This document shows positions 26,195-35,445 of a stretch of DNA of 64,000 nucleotides, piece by piece. Below the pieces are notes generated by a model. It was not told the origin of the DNA, made no database searches, and saw only the letters and a list, made by a program, of their open reading frames with translations. The stretch covers positions 558,001-622,000 of the forward strand of contig NZ_AP018920.1 of the NCBI RefSeq assembly GCF_003945385.1, in the 5' to 3' direction. The first letter of the stretch is position 1; every line of letters begins with the position of its first letter. This DNA is from Pseudonocardia autotrophica. Lineage in GTDB: Bacteria > Actinomycetota > Actinomycetes > Mycobacteriales > Pseudonocardiaceae. The position numbers and the translations under genes were made by a program.

Positions 26195-26555
26195 CCGCGA
26201 GCCGCCGAGGGCCTCGGAGCCGCGGTGCGCTCAGGGCCGCGCCGGCCGTGCGCTCGGGGTGGACGCCTGTGGCGGTCATCCCGCCCAGTGTGGCTCGCGT
26301 CTCATCGGTTCTTCGTTGGTACGCACGCTGGGCGAGGATCTCCGTCCGTCGCTTACGGCGACCACCCGGAGTGATCGACGCGTCGATACTTCATCGCTCC
26401 CTTCCAGGAATGGAGGCGAGCGGCGAGGCCGCCCGCGAGGTGCTCGTGGGATCAATCGTGGTGCGAACCGTCGGCACCCGGTGCGGTTCGTGATGCGTGG
26501 AGTTACGCGCAGCGCGACCATTGGCGCAGGTAGATGATGGTGTGCGCGAGTTCAT
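26195..26555. other. Gene-less stretch with a 14-bp perfect palindrome
   Basis: No gene supported. ATCGACGCGTCGAT at 26374-26387 is a perfect palindrome and could be a regulator or integrase accessory site. The end of the stretch leads into the tRNA-Lys fragment. Confidence 0.4.
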
Positions 26556-26560
26556 GCGTC

Positions 26561-26602
26561 CTTTTAATCCGCGGGTTCGGGGTTCGATCCCCCGGAGGCC
26601 CA
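26561..26602 (+). other. 3' half of a tRNA-Lys(TTT) gene: attachment site remnant
   Basis: The sequence begins at the anticodon loop CTTTTAA (anticodon TTT), continues through the 3' anticodon stem, variable loop, a perfect T arm (CGGGG-TTCGATC-CCCCG) and the 3' acceptor strand GAGGCCC plus A. No matching 5' half (GGGCCTC start) is found upstream. Such a 3' fragment next to an integrase gene is the mark left by site-specific integration into a tRNA gene. Confidence 0.8.
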
Positions 26603-26626
26603 CACCTTATGAGCTGCGACGACAGC

Positions 26627-27696
26627 CTCGCACCGCAGCTCGAACGCAAGGCTTGTGGAATCAGATGTAGCGCGGGGTCGCTGTGCGTGGCCGTGTGTGC
26701 CGGGATCGCCCCGGTGTCGAAGCGTCGGCGCTACCTGCGCGAGACCGTCCCGGCCGGCCCGAGCGCCCAGCGTGAGGCCGAGAAGGTCATGCGGCGGCTC
26801 GCGACCCAGGTCGACGAGCGGCGCAGCCCGCGCACCGGTGCGACGGTGGATCAGTTGCTGGACAAGCACTTCGAGCTGGCCGACCTGGACCGCGATACGC
26901 TGTCGACCTACCGCGGGTACGCCGACCGCCACGTCCGGCCGCTGATCGGCACCACGAAGGTCGGCGTGATCGACGGGGCGTTGTTCGACTCGTTCTACGC
27001 CGAGCTGCGCCGCGGGCGGGCGCACTGCGACCGCCGGCCCTTCACCGAGCACCGCACCGACCGTGGCCACGAGTGCGATGCCCGATGCCGTCCGCACGCC
27101 TGCCGGCCGGAACGATCCGGCAGATCCACTTCATCCTCAGCGGCGCGTTGAAGCGCGCGGTGCGCTGGCGCTGGATCGCGACGAACCCGATCGTCGAGGC
27201 CGAGCCGCCGTCGGCGCCGCGGCCGAACCCGCAGCCGCCCAGCGCGGCCGAGGCGGCGCAGATCTTGGCCGCGGCGTGGGAGCGGGACCCGGCGTGGGGT
27301 GTGCTCGTCTGGCTGGTGATGGTCACCGGGCAGCGGCGCGGGGAGCTGTGCAGCATCCGGTGGCGGCAACTCGACCTCGACCGGGGGGCGCTGACGCTGG
27401 CGCGCAGCATCGGCCAGCGCGACGGTGAGGTCTGGGAGAAGGACACCAAGACCCACCAGCAGCGCCGGCTCACCCTCGACGAGCACGCCGTCGGGCTGCT
27501 GCGCGCCCACCAGGACCTGTGCCGGTGCAATGCGGAGCAGGTCGGCGCGACGCTCGGTCGAGACGCATTCGTGTACTCCCGCTCGCCGGACGGCTCGACG
27601 CACCTGCTCCCGGACTCGGCGACCCAGCGCTACGGCAAGCTCGCCGTCGCGACGAAGGCCGACTCGGTGCGGTTCGCGATACGGAACTTCGCGTGA
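26627..27696 (+). pseudogene. Tyrosine integrase, frameshifted and 3'-truncated
   Basis: Phage-type integrase of the actinobacterial kind. The N-terminal SAM-like core-binding domain reads TVDQLLDKHFELADLDRDTLSTYRGYADRHVRPLIG, followed by CDRRPFTEHRTDRGHECDARCRPHACRP. Near 27105 a one-base shift moves homology to the next frame (AGTIRQIHFILSGALKRAVRWRW...). The first catalytic Arg is present in TGQRRGELCSIRW. The protein ends soon after DSATQRYGKLA, without the HxxR and Tyr boxes, so it cannot recombine. The true start is unclear (around 26627-26690). It lies directly after the tRNA-Lys fragment, its probable former target. Confidence 0.82.
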
Positions 27697-27839
27697 GCGC
27701 CATGGCGTGGAGTTCGCGGCTGCGGTTCTGGTGAACAGGTGTTCGCTGATTTGCTGGTTCGCCCCCTCCTCGGGCGGCGACTTCGAGGACCTCTGTCTGA
27801 CAACGGGTCGGTTCGGCGGGGCTGGCCCACCCCAGGCGA

Positions 27840-27872
27840 CACACGGCGACGGCCACAAGCCGTCGCCGTGTG
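27840..27872. terminator. Hairpin terminator after the hydantoinase operon
   Basis: Perfect 14-bp stem CACACGGCGACGGC / GCCGTCGCCGTGTG with loop CACAA, 24 bp beyond the hyuB stop, between convergent hyuB and the integrase remnant. Confidence 0.75.
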
Positions 27873-27895
27873 CGCCGGATGTGGCGCGGTCCGGC

Positions 27896-29845
27896 TCAAG
27901 CTCGGAGCGAACGGGTGGCGGCCGTGTCGACCGTGATCCCCTCGGGGTCGTTCTCCGGGTCGCCGAGCACGACCACGCCGTAGTCGCGGGCGGCGCCCTC
28001 GACGCTGACGTAGCCGTCCCGCACATCGCGCAGGACGCGCTCGGGGTCACGCTCGAACGGCGTGCCCCACCCGCCACCACCGTTGGTGAGGTAGCGGAAC
28101 ATCGCTCCCGCCTTGGTGTCCCACGACGGCTGGGACGCGAAGTAGAAGTAGCGGCCGTCCGGGTCGAGCTCCTTGGTCCGGGCATCGAGCATGCCGCCCA
28201 CCGGGACCGTGTCGGCGTAGACCTCCGGGGAGTGCGGGATCAGCTTTCCGCGCTCGCGGATGTTCGCCGTCTCCGCCGGGAAGATCCAGACCGCGCCGAG
28301 ACGACCGGTGTCCCCGCCGTTCGCGCCGAGACCGCTGGGGATCTTGGTGCGGAACGGGGAGCTGTAGGCCGAGGCGTCGGTGAGCCAGAGGCTGTCCCGG
28401 AGGGTCGCGGCCCCGCCGCGGTGGAACCCGGCACCGGCGGTGTCGGTGGCTGCCTCCTTGCGGAGCAGCACCACGGGCACGTCGTGCTCGATCGCCTCGG
28501 TCGCGGGGTCGAGGTTGTTGAGCATGAACAGCACGGTGTAGCTGTCGCCGTCCCCGTCGCTCGTCGCGCCCCAGGGGCCGTGCTCGCCGCCGCACTGGGC
28601 GGCGGTGGCCCACGGGGTCCCGTCGTCCAGGACGCCGGTGGCGTTGTGCAGATTCAGCGAGCCGTAGTCCCCGGCGACGGCGCGCTCGCCGAGCACCGGG
28701 TTGAGCGCGTCGAACACCGCAGTGACCAGCGTGGTGGTGATCTCCCAGAACATCATGCTGGCGCCCTCGGGCGGCATGCAGTTCAACAGCGACCCCGGTG
28801 GGCAGGCCATGTCGATGTTGCGCCAGGTGCCACTCGTGAACGGGGTCTCCGGGGCGAGCAGCATCGTGATCGCGACCCCGACCGCGGTCTTGGAGTCCAG
28901 CATGCTGGCGTTGATCGAGGTCCGGGCCTGGCGGGAGGTCCCGGACAGCTCCGCCTCGATGTTCTCACCCCGCTTGATCAGGGTGACCTTGATCCGGAAC
29001 TCCTCGGTCTCGTCCAGCCCGTCGGCGTCGACGAGCCCGGTGCCGACGTAGTCGCCGTCCGGGATCCGTCCGATCGCCTCGCGCATCCGCTCGGCCGAGG
29101 TGTCGACCGCGTACTGCAGGGTGCCGAGGAACGCGCCGGATCCGTAGCGGTCGATGTTCTCGCCGATCAGCCGTGCTCCGAGATGGAGCTGCTGGTAGAT
29201 CGACTTGAAGTCGGGCAGCAGGATGTCGCCGAACCGGGAGTTGTCGAAGATCAGGCTGAACGTCGATCGCACCGGCTCGCCCTGCCGGTAGAGCAGTACC
29301 GGCGGGATGGTCAGGCCCTCCTCGTACTTGTTGTTCTTGGTGCCGGAGAACCCGCCGGGGACCGTGCCGCCCATGTCGAGCTGGTGTGCCCGGATGTTGA
29401 CGAAGGAGACGATCGTGTCGTCGCGGAAGACCGGGTAGATGAACAGCACGTCGTTGACGTGTGTCCCGGTCCGGTAGGGGTCGTTGCCGATCAGCACGTC
29501 GCCGGGGCGGAGGTTCTCCGGGCCGTACTCGATGACGGTGTTGCGGACGGCGTCGCCCATGGTGCCGAGGAAGACCACCAGGCTGTTGCTGACCACCGAC
29601 ATCGGGTAGTCCTGCTCGGGTGGCCCGCTGATGGTGCAGGCGAAGTCGTACCAGTCGCGGATGATCGGGGAGAACGCCTCGCGCAGGAAGCCGGTCGACA
29701 TGTGCTCGACGACGTAGTGCAGCCGGTTCGTGATCACCGATGCGGTGAACCGGTCGGTGCCGTACCGCTGCGTGAACTCGGTGTCGCTCATGTCGCGCAG
29801 CGATACGGTCGGAATCGTGTGGGGTGCGGAGGTGGTGGTCGTCAC
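27896..29845 (-). CDS. Hydantoinase B/oxoprolinase-family subunit
   Basis: A 649-residue protein of the HyuB family, which pairs with HyuA to hydrolyse hydantoins or oxoproline or, in acetone and acetophenone carboxylases, to carboxylate ketones with ATP. Recognisable blocks: GDVLIGNDPYRTGTHVNDVLF, RAHQLDMGGTVPGGFSG and the glycine-rich end FRYLTNGGGGWGTPFERDPERV. I chose GTG 29845 (VTTTTSAPHTIP), seven bases after the hyuA stop with GAGG just upstream; ATG 29791 is a later option. It is last in the operon zinc ribbon-hyuA-hyuB and ends at a strong hairpin. Confidence 0.9.
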   Translation of the reverse strand: MTTTTSAPHTIPTVSLRDMSDTEFTQRYGTDRFTASVITNRLHYVVEHMSTGFLREAFSPIIRDWYDFACTISGPPEQDYPMSVVSNSLVVFLGTMGDAVRNTVIEYGPENLRPGDVLIGNDPYRTGTHVNDVLFIYPVFRDDTIVSFVNIRAHQLDMGGTVPGGFSGTKNNKYEEGLTIPPVLLYRQGEPVRSTFSLIFDNSRFGDILLPDFKSIYQQLHLGARLIGENIDRYGSGAFLGTLQYAVDTSAERMREAIGRIPDGDYVGTGLVDADGLDETEEFRIKVTLIKRGENIEAELSGTSRQARTSINASMLDSKTAVGVAITMLLAPETPFTSGTWRNIDMACPPGSLLNCMPPEGASMMFWEITTTLVTAVFDALNPVLGERAVAGDYGSLNLHNATGVLDDGTPWATAAQCGGEHGPWGATSDGDGDSYTVLFMLNNLDPATEAIEHDVPVVLLRKEAATDTAGAGFHRGGAATLRDSLWLTDASAYSSPFRTKIPSGLGANGGDTGRLGAVWIFPAETANIRERGKLIPHSPEVYADTVPVGGMLDARTKELDPDGRYFYFASQPSWDTKAGAMFRYLTNGGGGWGTPFERDPERVLRDVRDGYVSVEGAARDYGVVVLGDPENDPEGITVDTAATRSLRA

Positions 29846-29852
29846 CGGGTCC

Positions 29853-31880
29853 TCACTTCCTCGTGATGACGAGCTCGCCGTGGCTGCCGACCGTGGCGGT
29901 CTGACCGGCACCGACGTGCGTGGTGGACAGGCTCTCGTCGACGATGGCCGGACCGTCGACGACGTCGCCGGCGCGGAGCGCGGCGCGGTCGTAGACCGGG
30001 GCATCCTGGTCGTCGTCGGTCAGGTACCGCAGGACGGTCGTGCGGATCGGGGTCAGCGGGCCGTCGGCGTCGGTGCGGGCCGGGACGACCGGGTACTCGA
30101 CCTTGTCCGTGTCCAGGATGGCCCGGACCCGGAACGTCACGCCCTCGACCGGGATCGCGTCGAACCGGTTGCCGGTGCGCCCCTGGTATGCCTCGTGGAA
30201 GTTCTCGATCATGGTGCTGACCGAGTGGCCGTCGATGGTGCCGTCCGGCATGGCGACGAACGGGGTCTCCCAGCTCTGGCCGACGAGCCGGCCGTCGAAG
30301 CTGCGGGCGAAGGTGACCGAGCGGCCCGGGGTGATCCGGGCCCGCAGCTGCTCCTCCATCTCGGTGAAGAGCGCGTCGACGGTGCCCGCGGCCCCGGGTG
30401 TCAGCACCGTGTAGGCGCTGCGGTTCGCGGTGAAGACCTGGTCGGTCGACAGCAGCCCGAGGGCGGAGAACAGACCCGGGTACGGCGGGACGACGACCTG
30501 CTTGCACTTGATCAGGTCGAGGACCGCGGGCAACAGCATCGGGCCGGCCGCGCCGTAGGCGACCAGGCTGTAGTCACGGGGGTCGACGCCGTTCTTGATG
30601 GCGATGTTGAACACGCCCTCGGCGATGTTGTTGACGCCCATCTCGTAGGCGTAGCGGACCCGCTGGGCCAGGGTGAAGTCGCAGTCCAGCGCCTCGAACG
30701 CAGCCCGGGACCTCTCGACGTCGAGCTGGAACCGGCCGCCGGCGAAGTGGTCTCCGTCGAGGATCCCGGCCATCAGGCAGGTGTCGGTGGTGGTCGGCTC
30801 GGTGCCGCCACGGCCGTAGCAGGCCGGTCCGGGCTCGGCGCCGGCGCTGCCGGGGCCGACCTGGATCTCACCCGCGGTGCCGACGGTGACCAGGCTGCCG
30901 CCACCCGCTCCGATGCTGGAGATGTCGATCGCCAGCGAGTTCACGATGAGGTCGTGCTCGAGCTCGAACGTCGTGTTCACGAACGGCTCGCCGTCGGTGA
31001 CCACGCTGATGTCGCACGAGGTGCCGCCGACGTCGGCGCACAGCAGGTTCCGCTCGCCGATCAGCTCGCCGAAGTGCGCGCACGCGACGGTGCCGGCGGC
31101 CGGGCCGGAGAAGACGATCCGGAAGGGCTGCTCCATCGCGCGCTCGGCCGGGATGAGGGTGGCGGCGCAGTCCGCGTAGTTCAGCTGACCGGTGAAGCCG
31201 AGCTCGGCCAGGCCCTTGTTCAGCTTCTCCGAGTAGTCGCTGTAGATGATCTTCATGAAGGTGTCGATCACCGTCGTCGACGACCGCGCGTACTCCTTCG
31301 CCAGCGGGGAGACCTCGCTGGAGATCGAGCAGGCGACCTCGCCGAGCTCCTCGCGCACGAGCTCGCGCAGCCGTTCCTCGTGGGAGCGGTTGACGTAGGC
31401 GTTGAGCAGGCAGATCGCCACGCCCGTCACGCCGCAGCGACGCAGCACGGCGAGCTGCGCGCGGGCCTGGGTCTCGTCGAGCTCGAACAGGACCTCGCCC
31501 GAGGCCATGATCCGCTCCTGGATGCCGCGGCGCAGGTACCGGGGCACCAGCGGCCGGCCGGCGTCGCCGAAGCTGCGCCGCCAGCGCGGGTCGAGGATCG
31601 CCTCGGCCGGGCGCCAGGTGCGCCCCTGGTCGAGGATGTCCCGGTGCCCGTCGGTGGTCAGGAACCCGATCTTGGGCAGGTTCCGGGTGATCACGGCGTT
31701 CAGACCGTGGGTGCTCGCGTGGTTGAACACCGCCGAGCGCGAGACGTCGAGCTCCTCGGCGCCGGCGAGCACCGGCTCGTAGGCGGTGGTGACGTCGGTG
31801 GAGACCTTGGCGGTACGGATCCGGCCGCCGTCCAGTGCGACGACGTCGGTGAACGTGCCGCCCACATCGACTGCGATCAT
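29853..31880 (-). CDS. Hydantoinase A/oxoprolinase-family subunit
   Basis: A 675-residue protein of the HyuA family with an actin-like ATPase fold: N-terminal phosphate loop DVGGTFTDVV (residues 4-13), a second nucleotide block ADVGGTSCDISVVTDGEP and GAGGGSLV. It supplies ATP-dependent activation of a carbonyl or amide for its HyuB partner. ATG 31880 is 11 bp after the zinc-ribbon gene. With a small zinc protein in the same operon, the set resembles three-subunit acetone carboxylases (two hydantoinase-like and one small zinc subunit), but the small subunit is less than half the usual size, so the reaction is open. Confidence 0.9.
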   Translation of the reverse strand: MIAVDVGGTFTDVVALDGGRIRTAKVSTDVTTAYEPVLAGAEELDVSRSAVFNHASTHGLNAVITRNLPKIGFLTTDGHRDILDQGRTWRPAEAILDPRWRRSFGDAGRPLVPRYLRRGIQERIMASGEVLFELDETQARAQLAVLRRCGVTGVAICLLNAYVNRSHEERLRELVREELGEVACSISSEVSPLAKEYARSSTTVIDTFMKIIYSDYSEKLNKGLAELGFTGQLNYADCAATLIPAERAMEQPFRIVFSGPAAGTVACAHFGELIGERNLLCADVGGTSCDISVVTDGEPFVNTTFELEHDLIVNSLAIDISSIGAGGGSLVTVGTAGEIQVGPGSAGAEPGPACYGRGGTEPTTTDTCLMAGILDGDHFAGGRFQLDVERSRAAFEALDCDFTLAQRVRYAYEMGVNNIAEGVFNIAIKNGVDPRDYSLVAYGAAGPMLLPAVLDLIKCKQVVVPPYPGLFSALGLLSTDQVFTANRSAYTVLTPGAAGTVDALFTEMEEQLRARITPGRSVTFARSFDGRLVGQSWETPFVAMPDGTIDGHSVSTMIENFHEAYQGRTGNRFDAIPVEGVTFRVRAILDTDKVEYPVVPARTDADGPLTPIRTTVLRYLTDDDQDAPVYDRAALRAGDVVDGPAIVDESLSTTHVGAGQTATVGSHGELVITRK

Positions 31881-31891
31881 GGTGGTGCCCC

Positions 31892-32113
31892 TCAGATGGT
31901 GTCGGAGAGCAGCTGCAGCGAACCCAGCAGGTGCCATCGCTCGCGGCTTACGGAGTGCAGGCAGGACTGGCACTTGACGACCTCGAACCAGCCGCCCTCG
32001 GAATTCACCGGGTAGCGCCGCAGGTCATCGGCACCGCACCGGGGGCAGGTCCCCTCGACGGGCGTCTTGACCAGCGACACCGTCGGTTCCTGTGGTCGTG
32101 CGAAAGGGGGCAT
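31892..32113 (-). CDS. Small zinc-ribbon protein of the hydantoinase operon
   Basis: A 73-residue protein starting MPPFARPQEPTVSLVKTPVEG and carrying two CxxC knuckles, CPRCG (about 25-29) and CQSC (about 50-53), followed by a helix with RERWHLLGSLQLL. It probably binds one Zn(II) and acts as a small subunit or assembly partner of the HyuA/B enzyme, analogous to the gamma subunit of acetone carboxylases. First gene of its operon; a TetR-type operator lies 42 bp upstream (32156-32171). Confidence 0.8.
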   Translation of the reverse strand: MPPFARPQEPTVSLVKTPVEGTCPRCGADDLRRYPVNSEGGWFEVVKCQSCLHSVSRERWHLLGSLQLLSDTI

Positions 32114-32155
32114 GAACGGCTCCTTCGTCGGCGACAGTGATGACAGAACGTGTAG

Positions 32156-32171
32156 TTCCGACCAGTTGGAA
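32156..32171. promoter_or_regulatory. TetR-regulon operator, site 1
   Basis: TTCCGACCAGTTGGAA, upstream of zinc ribbon-hyuA-hyuB. One mismatch to the reverse complement of site 3 (39881-39896). Confidence 0.75.
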
Positions 32172-32213
32172 TGTTTGCACGATAGTGGTGTGACCGGTAT
32201 GCGCAACCCCGTG

Positions 32214-32996
32214 TCAGGGGGAGCTCTGTACCGCCTGCAGCGTCGACCGGTAGGCGTGCCCGAGGACGTGCCGGTCGAGCAGGACGGTGGCGAGGCGGCA
32301 TCCGGTCGATCGCCAGGACGACACGGCGGCCGCGCTGGCGTCGGCGTCCGGTTCCAGGGTCACCGCGACGCAGTCGAGCCCTGCCGCCTGCGCCGCGGCG
32401 ACAGTGGCCGCGAGTGCCCGCCGGACCTCGGGGTGACGGTGGTCCCCGCCGTGCCCCGTCGCCACGGCGAGATCGAACGGGCCGAGCACGAGCGCGGTGG
32501 CTCCGGCCTCCGCCGCGGCAGTGGCCACGGCGTCGATCGTCTCGATCGCGTCCGGGTGCTCGATCAGCAACCAGACGTGCAGGTCCTGTGGTGCGTCCCA
32601 GCTCCGGAGCCCGTGGTCGAAGGCGGGCACGAAGGGACAGGCGCCGCGGTCGCCGTGCGGGGCGAACCGGGCCGCCCGTGCTGCGGCCGTGGCCGCCTCG
32701 GGTGAGGTGATGCCCGGGACGAGCACACCGCGGGCCCCCGCGTCGAGCACCCGGCCGATCTCCGCCGGGTCCGTGGACGGGACACGGACCACGGCGTCGG
32801 CGCCGCGCCCCTGGACGGCCCGGACACACCGCACCGCCGCGGGCAGGTCGAGCGCGCCGTGCTCCATGTCGACGATCACGAAGTCGAATCCCGCGGCGGC
32901 GGCCAGTTCCCCGGTCTCCGGGCTGTCCATCAGCAGCCAGGTGCCGATCGCACGGTCGCGGGCATCGAGGGCGCCGGTGATCGCTGCGGCCGTCAT
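32214..32996 (-). CDS. HpcH/HpaI-family aldolase
   Basis: A 260-residue TIM-barrel protein of the HpcH/HpaI aldolase and citrate-lyase-beta group. [19 protein letters not shown] contains the conserved Glu-His of class II HpaI aldolases; the conserved glycine/Pro loop [13 protein letters not shown] follows. Enzymes of this family cleave beta-hydroxy acids or acyl-CoA thioesters with retro-aldol chemistry using a divalent metal. ATG 32996 overlaps the stop of the CaiB-like gene (ATGA). It is the last gene of the long minus-strand unit beginning with the CoA ligase. Confidence 0.85.
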   Translation of the reverse strand: MTAAAITGALDARDRAIGTWLLMDSPETGELAAAAGFDFVIVDMEHGALDLPAAVRCVRAVQGRGADAVVRVPSTDPAEIGRVLDAGARGVLVPGITSPEAATAAARAARFAPHGDRGACPFVPAFDHGLRSWDAPQDLHVWLLIEHPDAIETIDAVATAAAEAGATALVLGPFDLAVATGHGGDHRHPEVRRALAATVAAAQAAGLDCVAVTLEPDADASAAAVSSWRSTGCRLATVLLDRHVLGHAYRSTLQAVQSSP

Positions 32997-34093
32997 GACG
33001 TGGTCCCCCCGTTCCACCGGTCCAGGGTGTCCCCGACCGGGGTGGGCGGGACCGGTGGCGTCGGATCGGCGGGTCGGGTGCGCGAGAACCGCGGTGCCGG
33101 TGCCGGTTGGGGTATCCCGTCGAGCTCGCGGAAGGCGTTCCGTTCCCCTGCGTGCGGGTGCGCGACCGCCTCGTCGAAGGACAGGACCGGTGTCACGCAG
33201 GCGTCGAGACCACGGAACGCCTCCGTCCAGCCGTCGCGGGTGCGCTCGGCGAACACGCGGGCGAAGACCGAGGTGAGTTCCGGCCAGCCCGTGCGGTCGT
33301 TCTGGTCGGGCAACGCCTCGCCGGCCAGCCCGAGCCCCTTGAGGAGATCGCCGTAGAACTGCGGCTCGATCGCCCCGACCGCGACGTACCCGCCGTCGGC
33401 GCACCGGTAGGTGCGGTAGAACGGGGCGCCGCCGTCGAGCATGTTCGTGCCCCGTGCGTCGTCCCAGAACCCGATCCCGCGCCAGGCCCAGATCGACTGC
33501 ATCAGCAGCGCGGACCCGTCGACCATCGCGGCGTCGACGATCTGGCCGCGCCCCGAGCGTTCCCGCTCCCACAGCGCGCTGAGCACTCCGGTGACGAGCA
33601 GCATGGAACCGCCACCGAAGTCGCCGGCCAGGTTCAGCGGTGGTGAGGGCGGGCCGTCGTGCGGGCCCATCGCGTGCAGGGTCCCGTTCAGCGCGATGTA
33701 GTTGATGTCGTGGCCGGCGGCGTCGGAGAGCGGGCCGGTCCGTCCCCAGCCCGTCATCCGTCCGTAGATCAGACGTGGGTTGCGGGCGGTCAGGTCGTCG
33801 GGGCCGACGCCGATCCGCTCGGCCACGCCGGGCCGGAACCCCTCGAGGACGACGTCGGCGTGCTCGGCGAGGTCGGTGACCCGGGCCCGGTCGTCGGGAT
33901 CCTTGAGGTCGAGCAGGTGGGTGCGCCTGCTGCGCAGCAGGTGGTCGCGGTCCGGGGAGACGATCTCGAAGCCGCCGGGGCGCTGGACGCGGACGACGTC
34001 CGCGCCGAGGTCGCCGAGGATCATCGCGGCGTGCGGGACGGGACCGATGCCGCCCAGCTCGACGACCCGGAGCCCGCTCAGGGGACCGCTCAC
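32993..34093 (-). CDS. CaiB/BaiF-family CoA enzyme, alpha-methylacyl-CoA racemase-like
   Basis: A 366-residue class III CoA-transferase fold. [11 protein letters not shown] (His and Asp) and [13 protein letters not shown] (Asp) match the active-site His126/Asp156 region of Mycobacterium tuberculosis alpha-methylacyl-CoA racemase, rather than the Asp thioester site of true CoA transferases. It would epimerise 2-methyl-branched acyl-CoA esters; this suggests that the pathway handles a branched carbon skeleton. Translationally coupled to both neighbours by ATGA overlaps. Confidence 0.82.
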   Translation of the reverse strand: MSGPLSGLRVVELGGIGPVPHAAMILGDLGADVVRVQRPGGFEIVSPDRDHLLRSRRTHLLDLKDPDDRARVTDLAEHADVVLEGFRPGVAERIGVGPDDLTARNPRLIYGRMTGWGRTGPLSDAAGHDINYIALNGTLHAMGPHDGPPSPPLNLAGDFGGGSMLLVTGVLSALWERERSGRGQIVDAAMVDGSALLMQSIWAWRGIGFWDDARGTNMLDGGAPFYRTYRCADGGYVAVGAIEPQFYGDLLKGLGLAGEALPDQNDRTGWPELTSVFARVFAERTRDGWTEAFRGLDACVTPVLSFDEAVAHPHAGERNAFRELDGIPQPAPAPRFSRTRPADPTPPVPPTPVGDTLDRWNGGTTS

Positions 34094-35403
34094 GCCGGCC
34101 CCACCTCCTCGGTGGCCGCGTCGGTGTCACGGCGCGGCCCGGAGTCGAGCTCGGACCGCGCGGTCTCCGACATCACGACGACGGCGACGAACGACGCCAC
34201 CGCGGTGAGCCCGATCCAGCCGGCGACCGGCACGAAGCTGCCCGTCGCCACGTACAGGCCGGTGGCGATCAGCGGGGTGAAGGCGCCGCCGATCAGGGTT
34301 CCGAGCTGGTAGCCGATCGACGCGCCGGAGTAGCGCACGCGCGCGGTGAACAGTTCGGCGAACAGGGCTGCCTGCGGGCCGTAGACCAGCGCCACCAGGA
34401 CCAGACCGACGGCGACGGCGACGATCACCGCTGCCGGGGAGCCGGTGCCGAGCAACAGGAAGGCGGGCCACACCCAGATCCCGAGTGCGACGGCGCCGCT
34501 CAGGAACACCCGCCGCCGTCCGATCCGGTCGGACAGGGCGCCGCAGAGTGGGATGGCCACGAACTGCAGCACCGCTCCGATGAGCACGGCGTCGAGCATC
34601 AGCGAGCGTGGCAGGCCCAGGACGGTCGTTCCGTAGGAGAGGAGGTAGGTGCCGTAGAGGTAGAAGCTGGCGCCGATGACCACGATCGAGCCGGCGCCGA
34701 GCAGCACGGTCCGCCAGTGGTGCACCACCGCCTCGATGACCGGGGACCGGGACGGACCGTCGCCCTCCCGGACCTCCTGCATGGGAGTCGTCTCCTCGAG
34801 TGCGAAGTGGGCGTAGGTGGCGATGCCGACCAGCACGATGCTGATGAGGAACGGGATGCGCCAGCCCCACGCGAGGAAGGCCTGCTCGTCGAGCAGATTG
34901 CCGACCACCAGGAACACAGCGGTGGCCAGGAACAGCCCGGCCGACACACCGACCTGGGCGAAGCTGCCGTACAGACCGCGCTTCTCGGGTGGCGCGTTCT
35001 CGGTGGCGATCAGGGCTCCGCCCGCCCACTGCCCCCCGACCGCGATGCCCTGCAGCAGCCGCAGGACGACCAGCATGATCGGCGCCGCGACCCCGACCGT
35101 GTCGTAGGTCGGGAGCAGGCCGATCACGGTGGTGGAGGTCCCCATCAGGAACAGCGTGGTGACCAGCGCCGGTTTGCGGCCGATCCGGTCGCCGACGTGG
35201 CCGAAGATGACGCCGCCGAGCGGCCGGGCGGCGAAGCCGACGGCGAACGTGCTGAACGCCAGCAGCGTGCCGACGACCGGGTCGCCCGTGGGGAAGAACA
35301 GGACGTTGAACACGAGCGCCGCGGCGACGCCGTAGATGAAGAAGTCGTACCAGTCGATCGCCGAGCCGGTTCCGGCCACGATCAGGATCTTGCGCAGGGA
35401 CAT
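34090..35403 (-). CDS. MHS-family (metabolite:H+ symporter) MFS transporter
   Basis: A 437-residue, 12-helix transporter. The N-terminus [21 protein letters not shown] and loop [13 protein letters not shown] are typical of the MHS (proline/betaine, shikimate, ketoglutarate) family of proton symporters. It likely imports the organic acid or other polar substrate of this pathway. Its stop overlaps the racemase-like gene start, and it begins 42 bp after the BVMO gene. Confidence 0.88.
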   Translation of the reverse strand: MSLRKILIVAGTGSAIDWYDFFIYGVAAALVFNVLFFPTGDPVVGTLLAFSTFAVGFAARPLGGVIFGHVGDRIGRKPALVTTLFLMGTSTTVIGLLPTYDTVGVAAPIMLVVLRLLQGIAVGGQWAGGALIATENAPPEKRGLYGSFAQVGVSAGLFLATAVFLVVGNLLDEQAFLAWGWRIPFLISIVLVGIATYAHFALEETTPMQEVREGDGPSRSPVIEAVVHHWRTVLLGAGSIVVIGASFYLYGTYLLSYGTTVLGLPRSLMLDAVLIGAVLQFVAIPLCGALSDRIGRRRVFLSGAVALGIWVWPAFLLLGTGSPAAVIVAVAVGLVLVALVYGPQAALFAELFTARVRYSGASIGYQLGTLIGGAFTPLIATGLYVATGSFVPVAGWIGLTAVASFVAVVVMSETARSELDSGPRRDTDAATEEVGPA

Positions 35404-35445
35404 CGGGCTTCCTCGGATGTGATCGTCGTTGATCGGGTTCGCCGG

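Noticed and set aside
26561..26602. Functional tRNA-Lys gene
   Set aside because: The acceptor 5' strand, D arm and 5' anticodon stem are absent upstream; only the 3' half exists.
27425..32015. Long plus-strand frames of about 760-810 codons opposite hyuA/hyuB
   Set aside because: Composition is Gly/Val/Asp/Arg shadow translation; hyuA and hyuB are clearly coding on the minus strand.
31892..32113. Full acetone carboxylase gamma subunit
   Set aside because: At 73 residues it is far shorter than the ~170-residue gamma subunit; only the CxxC zinc knuckles are comparable.
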